Source: Helichrysum umbraculigerum
Taxonomy: Eukaryota > Streptophyta > Magnoliopsida > Asterales > Asteraceae
Direction of reading: 5' to 3'
NCBI GenBank assembly: GCA_949592205.1
Contig: CATIUR010000004.1
Span: forward strand, 84,853,337-84,917,336
DNA: 64,000 bases
The first letter of the stretch is position 1. Each line of letters starts with the position of its first letter. Of the stretch, positions 19,526-31,203 are shown piece by piece. The notes beneath the pieces were generated by a model. That model was not told the origin of the DNA, did not search any database, and saw only the letters and a program-made list of their open reading frames with translations. Made by a program: the position numbers and the translations under genes.

Positions 19526-20324
19526 GCCTGACTGTAAAGGAGGGTCTATATTTATGATGGTTAAGTATGTGCTTCAATAGAAACAATACAGGGTAGTGTC
19601 AATCATATACCTAGACATGCAAAACCCTAATCACACCAATAGTTTAACATACACAGGATACAATCAGTATTTGCTATAATAAAAGTAAATAGACGACTAG
19701 GTGTTAAGAAAGGTCAGTAAATACAATTGCGGTCTGTTGCCTTATGCCTGATCCCTAGAACATTTAGGGTGACTTTGTCTTAATTAAGCAAAGGCTCAGG
19801 AAGGTTTGAAAACAGCCTGATCTGATCAGAATCATGATAACCTAGGATTCCAGTGACATATGTTTCTAGGGTTTCACCTGAACGTAGGGTCCTAGTGTTT
19901 ACACCGAAAGTATGTCTACTCTTTATTTGGTGAATCTCCAATCAATTTTATAATGAACATCATCCCGAAACCCTAGTATCCAAGTTTCAGCAATCACATC
20001 TCTACCTGTCTGCTTAAAATCTAATTTCATTTCTCGTTATTTACTTTTTCTGCATTTAGGATAATTATAAAACCAAATCAATCCAAAATCTATCTACCTA
20101 CCACCATCCTAATTGCGACCATAATCTTTGGTGATCCGCTTTATTTCAATTAGCTCCGATTTAAGAACGACCTCGAGTTATACTTACTGCTTGCTCCCAA
20201 GGTAGGTAGTACTTATAGTTTGAGCCCCAGCTCATATAAATTTAAAACTCACTGTCCGCCGCTTTTGTTGTTGTTGGAACAACGACCGGAGTCAAATCCG
20301 ACCGACCGATAGGGGCCGCGACAT

Positions 20325-23239
20325 TTAGTAATTTGTTTAGACAATTGTCATTACGCACCTTCTATTACTAGAGGTGTTGTTTCAGTTTCTTTTTTGAAAG
20401 ACAACGGTTATGTAAACTCGTTTACTGATAATGGTATTTTTGTTTCTAAAAATAATGTTCATTGTTTTGATGCTATTCCTTGTAATGGTATTTATGAAAT
20501 AGATATGTGTGGTTGTGTTTCAAATTATAACTCTATGTATAATGTTAGCAATAAAAGAGCCAAGCCTAACTTGGACTCTACTTATCTATGGCACTGTCGT
20601 CTTGCTCACATAGGCAAGGATCGCATTAAAAGACTTCAACGTGAAGGTCTTTTAAAATCAAGTGATGATTCATCATTTGATAAATGTGAGTCTTGTATAT
20701 CTGGCAAAATGACAAAGAAACCTTTTTCACATCATGTGGAAAGAGCTTCTGATCTTCTTGGGATAATACATACCGATGTTTGTGGTCCACTTATACATGT
20801 GTCTAGAAAAGGTGCTAGCTACTTCATAACCTTTACGGATGATTTCAGTCGTTATGGTTATGTTTACTTGTTGAAACATAAACATGAAGTCTTTGAAACA
20901 TTCAAAGAGTTTAAAAATGAAGTAGAAAATCAACTCGGAAAAACCATCAAGATCCTTCGTTCGGATCGAGGTGGTGAATACTTAAGCCAAGAGTTTAAGG
21001 ATTATCTAAAGGCGTGTGGAATTGTCCAACAGCTTACTCCTCCATATACACCACAACATAATGGGGTGTCGGAGAGGAGGAATCGAACCTTGTTAGACAT
21101 GGTTAGATCGATGATGAACCTTACAACTCTACCTCTATCATTTTGGGATTATGCTCTAGAGACTGCTGTACACATTCTCAATATGGTTCCAACCAAGAAG
21201 GTTGATAAGACACCACATGAATTGTGGCATGGGACGGTCCCTAATTTGTCTTACTTAAAGGTCTGGGGATGTGAGGCGATGGTAAAGAGAGACACGTCTG
21301 ACAAACTCGAGCAAAGATCTATTAAGTGTATCTTTGTAGGATACCCAAAGGAAACAATGGGTTACTACGTCTATATCCCTTCTGAACACACTGTCAAAGT
21401 TGTTAGATATGCGGAATTTTTTGAAAAGGATCTCGTACTTCAAAAAGACAGTGGGAGGGCGGTAGAACTTGAAGAAATTCAAGAATATGCATCACCTTCT
21501 GAAGACACTAGTAGTCATCAAATTGAACAAGAAAGTCTTGAGGTTCAAAATGATGTTGAGTTCCACTTCGTAGGTCCAATAGGACAATACGTGCCCCCGA
21601 GAAGTTATGTCTAAATGTAGAAACTGAGGAGCATGTATTAGGGGATTTAAATGAACCTGAAAACTTCAAAGCTGCATTATCAGATCCAGAATCTGAAAAA
21701 TGGCTTGAAGCTACGAAAGTGGAAATGAAATCCATGAAAGATAATCAAGTTTGGAGCTTGGTTGATCTTCCGCCCAATGCTCAAACCATTGGGTGTAAAT
21801 GGATCTTCAAGAAGAAGACCGACATGGATGGAAATGTACACACCTACAAAGCTCGTCTTGTAGCGAAGGGTTATACTCAAGTCTACGGAATTGACTATGA
21901 AGAAACCTTCTCTCCTGTGGCAGACATTCAAGCGATTAGGATTCTTATAGCCATAGCTGCGTACTATGACTATGAGATTTGGCAAATGGATGTCAAGACT
22001 GCCTTCTTAAATGGTTATCTGGACGAAGAGGTCTATATGGATCAACCTGAAGGTTTTATTGACCCATCTCATCCCAACAAAGTATGCAAGCTTCAAAGGT
22101 CTATTTAAGGACTCAAGCAAGCATCTAGAAGTTGGAATAAACGGTTTGACGAAGAGATAAAAAAGTTTGGTTTTCTTTAAAACCATGATGAGCCATGTGT
22201 ATACCTCAAGGCTAGTGGGAGAAATGTTACTTTTCTGATCTTGTATGTCGATGACATATTAATCATGGGAAACAACGTTCCAATAATACAAGATGTAAAA
22301 TCCTATCTTGGAACATGTTTCGCTATGAAAGATTTAGGAGAAGCGGCATTTATACTTGGAATCAAGATCTATAGAGATAGGTCAAAGCGGATGATTAGTT
22401 TAAGTCAAAAAGCTTATATAGATAAGATCCTAAAGAGATTTAGGATGGAAAATTCCAAGAGAGGGAATATTCCAATGCTCGAAAAGCTTGACTTAAGTAA
22501 TAAACAAGGTGCGTCTACACCTGATGAGGTGAAGCAAATGCAAAATGTTCCTTATCCTTCGTCTGTAGGATCCATTATGTATGCTGTGAGATGCACTAGG
22601 CCTGATGTTGCATTCGCGCAAAATATTGTAAGTCATTTTCAACAGAATCCAGGAGTGAAACACTGGACTGCTGTTAAGAACATTCTTAAGTACTTGAGAT
22701 CTACTAAAGATATGGTTCTGGTTTATGGGGGAAATCCTGCAGTTGAGCTTAAAGTAACCGGTTATTGCGATGCTGGGTTTCAGACTGACAAAGATGATAT
22801 GAAATCTCAGTCAGGATACGTCTTCACCTTAAATGGAGGAGCAGTAGATTGGAAAAGCAAGAAGCAAACTACTACTGCCATGTCTGCAACAGAATCTGAG
22901 TACATTGCTGCCTCGGAAGCCGCCATGGAAGCTGTTTGGATTAGAAAGTTTATTTATGGGCTCTGCGTGGTTCCCTTAAATAAATCACCTATGTAATTAT
23001 ATTGTGATAATTCAGGCGCAATCATAATTGCAAATGAACCTGGAGTTCAGAAAGGTGCCAGACACTACCAAAGGAGAGTTCACTATGTTCGAGAACAAAT
23101 CGAACTAGGTGAAATCAAGTTACTCAAAGTTCGCACAGAACATAACTTAGCTGATCCGTTCACTAAAGCTTTATCGAGAGCAAAGCTTACTGAACATGCT
23201 GAAGGCATAGGACTTCGTCTAGCTAGTTATCCCATGTAA
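20325..23239 (+). pseudogene. Ty1-copia pol remnant (integrase, RT, RNase H)
   Basis: The frame is open from 20325, immediately after the X LTR, so the 5' part of the copia element (LTR, gag, protease) lies beyond X. Order visible: GAG-pre-integrase (WHCRLAHIGKDRI), zinc-binding CESCISGKM, integrase core with D in IHTDVCGP, D in LRSDRGGEY and E in HNGVSERRN; RT with FSPVADI, DVKTAFLNG and YVDDILIM; RNase H with TESEYIAASEA, CDNSGAI and a final HNLADPFTKAL. Lesions: a frameshift near 21600, stops near 22106 (Tyr codon to TAA) and 22178, and a Glu-to-stop change at 22994. It cannot make a full polyprotein. The integrase-to-RT order proves the copia superfamily; the exact lineage is not assigned. 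Confidence 0.9.
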
Positions 23240-24053
23240 TTCTGTAATTAGTATTTGGATATGAGATGTAAAACATTTTATTTATTAATGAAATAAAGTA
23301 CTTGGTATGTTTATTTTATTTAAATATTATTGTATCGCATTTTTGCATGTTTAATCCTTGAATAATTTATTATTATTCTAAACTATCCAATGTCGATTGA
23401 CTCTATGGGAATATAGTCAAACTAAGACATATCTGAGTGATTGGTCAGAAAGGGTCTCACTAAACTCACATGATATCCATACAGATGCATATCGGATTCC
23501 CCAAATTATCGAATTATTACTTTATGGATCGTCGTCATTAAGAAATATTCGAAAATGATTATTTACTGAATCCTTAGACTTGAGATGCAAGTAGGTTCAG
23601 CGTGTATGGATTGCATCTTCTTGATATGGTTCTAACTATTCGTAAATGGTAGTTACACAGGACTATTTTCAGAAGTGTAGTGAAATGCATGACTGACACG
23701 TGCAGTCAATACAAAATTTGTTCCTTCAATACATTATTGAAGAATGATACTTCTAGGCCGCTCATTAGGTATTAATCAGATGTGTGTATGGCCATACCAA
23801 AATGAATTCTAGATGTGTCTCGATTCATTTTGTAATCTTGATTAATTACATGAAATGAGAAATAGAATAGTTAAATCATGAAATGACATTGATCCATATT
23901 CATGATTAACACCAGTATCAGAAACAAAGGGATTGTAAATGATGAAATCATTATCTGAGACTTTATGAAACGAAACTCAGAAATTTCTGGGAACATTGAA
24001 GTGTTGCTAGACGCTAACCAATGTTATTGCTTAAGACATGTCCAAGTGGGAGC
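23240..24053 (+). other. 3' untranslated region and PPT of the copia element
   Basis: About 0.8 kb without coding potential between pol and the LTR, ending in AAGTGGGAGC (24044-24053), the polypurine tract. Confidence 0.65.
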
Positions 24054-24728
24054 TGTTGGTATATATGTACACGACTTAAGCATGTCCGGAAATTAATGAA
24101 CCTATGGGGGGCGCACTTAATCATTTAGACACGATTAATAAATTAATAATATATTAATTAGTATGCACATTTAATATAAACTAAACTTGAGGGACTTAAA
24201 TGTTAAGTGAGTGAAACTTGTATTCGGTTTTAAATTGGGTTGGGTTTTATATGGGCCGATTTTTAGGTATCCATATACAACTCAATAACCTAATTAAAAC
24301 CTATAAATACAAAGCCTAAGTTAGGGTTATTGGTATCCTAAAAAAATACAATACCCTAACAATTAATTAAACCCTCATCTTCTTTTGTCTTTGGTGAGCC
24401 GTCGACTAACAAAAACCCCAAGGGTATTTGTTTGCTTTTTGACGTAAAGTTCAAATAGAAGAAAGCTATTAAATTAGTTAATTGTGATAAAGCAAGGGTT
24501 TCAAGTTTATTAAGTGTGTTTCGACTAGCATCGTTATTGTGTTGTGAAGGTGGTGTGCGTGTAACCCTAGAGGGTTTTACCATTTGTGAAACCTATTCGT
24601 TTTACTAAACGATTATTTGGAGCTAGCTAAAAGGTACACGTTTTCTATCTTAACTAATTATAAATACGTGTTTATTCACTTCCGCAATTGTATGACAATT
24701 TGTTATAGTTATTTGCTATATTCTAACA
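24054..24728 (+). repeat. 3' LTR of the copia element
   Basis: 675 bp, TGTTGGTATATATG...ATATTCTAACA, with short inverted ends (TGTTGG / CTAACA), preceded by the PPT. Contains CCTATAAATACAAAG at about 24300. The 5 bp that follow are TACTG; the partner duplication lies outside the window. Confidence 0.8.
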
Positions 24729-24870
24729 TACTGTTCAATATGTAAAACAAGAGATTCTCTCAAAATTTCTATTTTTTCATCTGCATTGCATATACCAGAA
24801 TGCTGCTAGCTTCCAAACCCCATGATAACCGTGAACCCAAATAGTGGCCAACTAGATGTTCATGGCTTAA

Positions 24871-26693
24871 CTAATTCTTCAAGGGAGCCTTCTTTACTCT
24901 ATCAGCTATACGATCAGGACCAGTTGTATGCGACTTGAACCCACCTCTTCCTTCACTTTCCTTCTCCTGTAGGGTGCAAATAAAAAGACGTGTCAAATAG
25001 TCAATTATACTTTGCATATTATGTCAGTGATCCTTCCATCCAATATATATAAAAAAACAACTCCTATAAAAATAACTATTGAAAGTAAATACATAATTCA
25101 AGAGTCATTTATGATCACAAATACAATAATGTTGTATTTCTTCAGAGTAAACCTTGGGCGACTTCCACCCCATTTACCCATTTCCCTTTTGGCTCATCTT
25201 TAATTTGACACATTTAAAATAGGAACAGAACCCACAGTGTCACTTCTAATTGGAAGGTTGTAGAATTGTAGATATACCTTTTTCTTGACGATCTGAACAA
25301 CATCCTCATCCTGAAGAACATGACTTAGGCCACAATGCTGGGGGGAATGCCTTGCACTTGATCCCCACACCAAGACATATTTCACTTCCTTCATCTGTGG
25401 ATGTGGTTACAAAAGTCTTCTACTAAACAGCCACCTCTATCGTGAAATAAAATGAAATACAACATTTCCTACTTACTTTCCAGAAACTATACTATACATC
25501 TGAATGCAAGAAAAAAAACACAGAGTGATCAACATACAGCGGAAAGGACCACAGGGTCAGCAAAATCAGGCTGTTGGCCTTGTGGCTTTGTATAAACTCT
25601 GACTAGCCCCATCGCTTCCCACATCTTTGCAAGCAGTCTATCCAAATTCAGCTGTCAAACGCAGATTCAACATTAGAAATACTGATGCAACTTTCATGAG
25701 ATAAATACGTAATAACACATGCAACGGAGTACGATGAACTGTAACTTGACATTGGGATACAACTATTATAAATAGCATCCCTAGTCAACTCAAGTGCTTT
25801 CATACCGATTTGTAAAAGTAGTACAGAACATACCTTCAAGTTGCAACTAATGACAATAGAATTTGGTTGCCGTGCTAACTTATCAACATCATCAATACCA
25901 CCAACATCTATTTTGTTGTAGACATATATACACTTCATGTACTTACAGTTCCCCTCTATAACATCAATCAGATCATCCACAGTGGCAATCCTCACAAAAT
26001 AATAACTGCAAATAAATAACAATGAAAATCAAGTAATATCATGACCGCACCTTTAATTTACTTGAAGAACTTGGAGGATAATATTGCAGAGTTTCTTAAA
26101 CAGATACTAAAGAATAGATAAGAATAATAATTCAAACTAAAGTTCAGATAGCTTAAATAATATTTTGTCTTAACAGGTATAATAATAATAACATTAAAAA
26201 CTGCATTTCGATCTTTAATGGATAAAAAAGATTCTTAAGCTATACGGCTTGTTCATTAGGTTATATACAGATCACAGACCATACACTGAGCTGAAATTTT
26301 AGTTTAGCTCTGCATTGTGAATCTTGTATTCGTGTAGAATTTGGTAGCAAAGCTTTTCATCCAAATGAGTCAATTGCAAGGTGGTGTTAAAAGAAATACC
26401 CCCAGTTTTTTTCTTTTTGAAGTATATCTGCAAGAAGGGATACAAAAGGTCAAAAAAAAGAAGCAAATACTACATATAAGATTAACCGTAGAAAAAGACC
26501 AAGTAATAGAAAGTGAGAAACAAGAGCCCCCCCACTCCAAAAAAAAAAAAAGAAACAAAAAAAGAACACAAACAAATTCACAAAGATAAATAAGTAGATC
26601 AAGGGTCTGAAACATTACTTGTGGTGGTTTCTTGCTTAAGCGCAGGCCAACAGCTTCCAGCTCTTTCGTCAAAATCAGTCGATGTCCTTCACT
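24871..26693 (-). pseudogene. 3' half of a DRG-type GTPase gene (developmentally regulated GTP-binding protein), broken
   Basis: Six exon-like blocks read on the minus strand with introns kept: 26619-26693 (LTKELEAVGLRL), 26308-26427 (YFKKKKTGGISFNTT), 25834-26005 (TVDDLIDVIEG, G4 motif YVYNKID, then SIVISCNLK), 25538-25651 (LDRLLAKMWEAMGLVRVYTK), 25278-25441 (GGC.VEDFCNHIHR, VLQDEDVVQIVKKK, the TGS domain) and 24871-24966 (GRGGFKSHT ending KKAPLKN). Together these are the later GTPase region and TGS domain of DRG, a ribosome-associated GTPase family conserved in eukaryotes. Lesions: one extra T in the 25834 exon, a 7-nt deletion in the 25278 exon, no AG before that exon, and GT to CT at the donor after the 26308 exon. 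The P-loop half is absent. It is a genomic duplicate, not a processed copy. Confidence 0.85.
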
Positions 26694-27187
26694 CCGGAAA
26701 TTTGGTTAACATTAGAATCAGAAAGATTTTAAAGCAACAAAAAGTCTGAAGGTGCCTTAACCCTTATTATATTTATAAAGATCATGATAATATCATATTA
26801 ATTAACACACTGATAATAATATGTATACAGAATATTGCTAGTATCATATCTTTAAGTTATCTCATAATTAACGTATATAAAAACAAGACGTATGAATGAT
26901 CATTATAATCCATATTTTACGTAGCTAGAATCAGGTACGAATTAACGATCACAATTTATAAACTTTATTAATAAATAAATTCTGGGATGTTACAAAACCA
27001 ATATCATATTTTACATCTTCAATGCACCTTACATATAGCAGTCTAACTACTAAGTACTAAGTAGTGGATTATGATAATCATTGAATTTATTACATGTATA
27101 TAAGTTATATAATAGTTAGATTTAAGTACAGATATAATAAATAGATATCCATTGTAAACTTAGTAAGTATATTAATATGACTGTCCA
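26694..27187. other. AT-rich intergenic sequence
   Basis: Nothing recognisable; expected 5' DRG exons are not found here. Confidence 0.4.
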
Positions 27188-27209
27188 CACTACAAGAAAA
27201 AAGACCTAT

Positions 27210-27620
27210 TGCAACGAATGTTTTTTGCAACTACACGATGTTGTCCCTGAAAGTCGCTAAACGACAAAAAATTCTCCCTTTTTGACTTTGACTCGTACAT
27301 TTTGTTGACTTAACTTTCAGGGACGACACATGTCGTCCCTAAAGATATTTTTATTTTCTTTTTTATTTTTTTGTTTGGCTTCAAAAGAAAATAATTTCGC
27401 GGGCTACCTTTTGAGACGACACTGTCGTTGCGAAAAGTTTTATTTTTATTTTTGATTTTTTAGTTTCGGCGCCAACTTAAAAATTGTTCCCGGGCAACTT
27501 TTTGCAACGACGATGTCGTTGCAAAAGGTTTTTTTTATTTTTGACTTTTTTTTTTTTTTGCTCCTATACGAAAAATATTTCCCGAGCTACCTTTTACAAC
27601 GACAGTGTCGTGGCTAAAAG
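27210..27620. repeat. Left subterminal repeats of the CACTA element
   Basis: Several short palindromic copies such as GACGACACATGTCGTCCC and AACGACGATGTCGTTGC, typical transposase-binding arrays of CACTA ends, separated by T-rich spacers. Confidence 0.7.
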
Positions 27621-28930
27621 TTTTTTTTTTTCTTTTTTTTTTTCTGTTTTCTCCAAATCGGGAATAAAAATTTACCAGGTCATTTTTTAACTTGTGAAAT
27701 AAATATGATCAATTAAAGTGTAAAGTTAAAAGTTAAGTTCAATTACATTTTAATTAGATTGGAAAAATTAACGTAATATTCTAAATATTATACGATTTGT
27801 GTTAGTTGCGAAACAACTTAATTAACAGTAGTCGTATTTCAAAAGTAACGACTTTATTTTGACAGAGGTGTTTGTAAGTATATTGACCAGCTTTTATTCT
27901 AAGCACATATAATTGGTATTGGATGTATCGTTAGATTGTGTGGAGTGAAATCATATAAAGTTGAAATAGGGCTTACTCAGTGATTTGCTTTATTGTGAAA
28001 TATATCGGTTTCTTTAATGAATCTTCATTATAAGAATGTGATTTTTGATCACGAAAATAAAACATATGTCACACATATTGGAATCTGAAAGTAGAACGAG
28101 TAACATCAAGTAATTAGTTGATGTTGGAAAAATAAACGGTGATGGTGAGATGCTGATCAAACATGGTTTACTTTTCGCTATACATCATCGTAATGTTGAT
28201 CACATCTTAACAAATGAGTCATATATGAAACATGTGTCTTTCTATTCAATCAAGATATATCATTGCACTTCATCACTATTTATATATGTTGACCTTAAAA
28301 ACCGTTTAAGTTCATGAAACCCTAAGGCGTTTATGCTATTTATGTTAAAAGCTATTTATATGTTGGCGAATGTGTTTGTGAGTATATTAATTGGCGAGCA
28401 TATGAAAAAGTTGTAAAAACGAACTTGGTTACTACCGAAGAAAGTAAGAACTTTAATTACGAGTGTTGATATACATCATTGAAAAGGTGATCGGACAAAC
28501 AAAAAGTGATGGATATGTGTTGGAACATACTAATTACTTATCTTATATTGGAAAAGGAACATTATGTAGATCAAACATGGTTTACTCGATGATATACGTT
28601 ATCACAGTTGTAAGCAATAGTTTTTTCACATTATCGTCGCACTCAATGTTGGTGATTTGTGCACCAATAATGATTTAAGTGTAATGGGATTAATTTGTTA
28701 ACTAATATAATCATAATAAATATTAAACAAGTTTGAGTGGGGCGGAGTGCACGCTTATTTGAATTTATTGCTTTATTAAAAATGCATAGAAAAATCGAAT
28801 TCAAAATAAAAACCCGATTTTTTAATCTTGACCCTAAACCATATTTTTGGCGGTTTATTAACTCCCGAATGACATATATACCAAATTTATATTTTTGTTG
28901 ATTTATAGTTAAGATAAATTAAAATAACTT
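27621..28930. other. AT-rich internal CACTA sequence
   Basis: No gene recognised. Copies of the subterminal motif reappear at 28937-29080, so this stretch may be a later insertion within the repeat array. Confidence 0.35.
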
Positions 28931-29194
28931 TTTGGGACGACATTAGGACCTTTAGGCACGACATTGTCGTCTCAAAAACTTTTCACGAAAAAATTAAAAT
29001 TCCCTCGAAAATAATTCGTTTCCCGGTTCACTTTCAGACACAACTTTCAGCAACGACATATTATTAATGTCGTTTCAAAAACTAATAAAACAAAAAAAAT
29101 AAAAAATAGAAAAAATAAAAAGCACAAAGTAGATAATTAGATCTGAGACTTTTATTTCTTCCCCAAACATACTCACAATCCATCGATAATCTTC

Positions 29195-29399
29195 CCTCTC
29201 TAGACCAAACTAACGCCGCTGCACCTCCATCGCTACCACACCCACTGCCGCCGCTGCACACCCATCTCCACCGTCACCTACTGCCGCCGCTGCACACCCA
29301 ACACCACCGTACACCCACTGCCGTGCCGGAAAGCTCTCGCCACCATCACCACTCCCTAGCTCCGCGCACCACCGCAACTAACCACCGCAGGCTGCTAGG
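29195..29399 (+). other. GC-rich leader-like exon inside CACTA
   Basis: A sharply GC-rich block with repeats of CCGCCGCTGCACACCCA, ending in CTGCTAG|GTACAATACTCG, a possible splice donor at 29400. It could be the first exon or leader of the TNPA-like gene, or a captured gene fragment. It has no in-frame ATG start that I can support. Confidence 0.35.
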
Positions 29400-30396
29400 T
29401 ACAATACTCGTTTTTATATATTCTATTATGCGATCTAATTGCTGATTTCGTAAAATTATGAATCTATGATTTTGTGAAAATTAAATGAATCACCTATTTG
29501 TATCTATATCTATAGTTGGAAATATATCGTTGTTAGAAAAAGGAACAAATAAGTAGTATATATATGTTTGTTTGGTGGTCCGATCATTAAAAAAAAATTC
29601 ATTCTTTTGGTGGTCCCTGATAGAACTTCGGATCCAAGAATTGTTGTCGTCTGCCTTTTTTTTAATTGATTGTTGATTGTTGTGTAAAATGAAAGAAATT
29701 GTTATATAAAGTTGAAACAAAACAAGGGGACACCACTATTTCTTGTTTCTTGTCTGCTTCTCTTTATATTGGAATGTGATTCTTATGTAATTGCTAAGAA
29801 AAAGTGGTCCATACAAGTGGTCCATGCCTCAAGTGGTCCATACCTTAAGAAAAAGTAGTGTATACCCTATTATCAAAGACAAGATAAAACTGAAAGATTA
29901 AACTCGAGAATACCCATATAATCGAAGCTTGCTGCCATTTTGTTCTTGTAGTATTCATAGCAGAAGCATTATTCAAGCTTATCCCTTTCATCTGCCTTGG
30001 AAGTTGACTTTATGAACCGAACTAAATGTTTAACCTTCTATTAATGATTTCTTGGTATAAAACAATAAAGACATATACGTAGTAATACATTTATTTGTGT
30101 AGTATATTCTCTTTGGACTACAATTCAAATAAACATATATGTGATTTAGTTAAAAAACAAACATTTTGATGAAAAGCTGTGAGTATAAAGCTGCATGTAT
30201 ATAGTGAAACTGATATGCACATACATAGTTATTAGTTAACCCAGAAAGCTGTGAGTATAAAGCTGCACGTTTATTTCTGTTACTATTTTCAAGTTTGCAT
30301 TCTTGTTCCTAAAGTTTAGGAGATAGTGGTACTTGTTTTCTAGTATTTATTTGTAATTTGTTTTACATGAATAGTAACAGAAAATTGTTCCAACTA

Positions 30397-31138
30397 GGGG
30401 TGTTAATCGGGTTAACCCGACCCTAATAAGGGTTAGTCGGGTCGGGTTTGTCGGGTTTTTATAATTTGAAAGCTTACCCGCAACCCGACCCTATTAAGCA
30501 ATGGGGTTTTCGGGTTCGGGTTAAACGGGTTACGGGTTGATCAGGTCAATTTAAGTCGGGTTTCGGGTTGACCCGTATAAGTTGCTCTATAATTTTTAAT
30601 CTAGATGTATCACACATTCACATTGTATAAACTCCAAACACTGAAGAACAATAAAAGCTCGAGATAACGACACACTATATAAGTGGATGAGATACCGTTT
30701 ACTTGCAAGCACTAAAAAAAAGGACGCCGTCGAAGTGACTTTTCAGTGTCACGTATGTGTTTAGTTATCAACTATATAGTGTCTTTGAACTATAAGATGC
30801 TTGATGAATCGAGCGTTGATTACTGTGCCAAAATATATTGGGGGTGCATTATTTTATTACTCTTGCTCTCTGTACACACATTAATCTCAAGTTATTAGCT
30901 ATATGTGGCACCAATAAAAGTAACTAGATAGAAAGTACGAGTAATCTGTGTAAAATCTATGTAACTACTTTAATGAAAAATTGGTGTTCTTTTATGTAGT
31001 TAACTGTATTAGCAATAAATGTGTGGGCTAGGTAACCTAAGTTAATTGTAACTTTAAAAATAAATAAAATAATAGTACTCGGTTGAATCGGGTTAATCGG
31101 GTTAACCCGAATAACCCGATTAAATAAAATAATAGTAC
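30397..31138. mobile_element. hAT-like or similar small insertion with CGGGTTAACCCG repeats (tentative)
   Basis: Starts TAGGGGTGTTAATCGGG, a typical terminus of plant hAT-type MITEs, followed by many CGGGT/ACCCG repeats in both orientations (30409-30560). A second cluster at 31083-31120 ends AACCCGATTAA without the expected CACCCCTA. AAATAAAATAATAGTAC is duplicated around that cluster (about 31062 and 31122). Confidence 0.4.
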
Positions 31139-31203
31139 AGGAATATTTTGTTTAAGTGTATATAATTACTTGAAATTTTGATTTGTTCAATTGAATTTTT
31201 CAG

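Larger units (their letters stand above)
17942..20323 (+). repeat. 3' LTR of X
   Basis: 2382 bp, starts TGATGTGACT, ends GGGCCGCGACA; the end resembles the Y LTR end (CGACCGACCG...). Five palindromes at 18438-18529, TATA at 18609, tandem units at about 19367-19525. To its right the sequence changes abruptly into copia pol, so X inserted in a copia element. The LTR at 62039 is the same subfamily. Confidence 0.8.
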
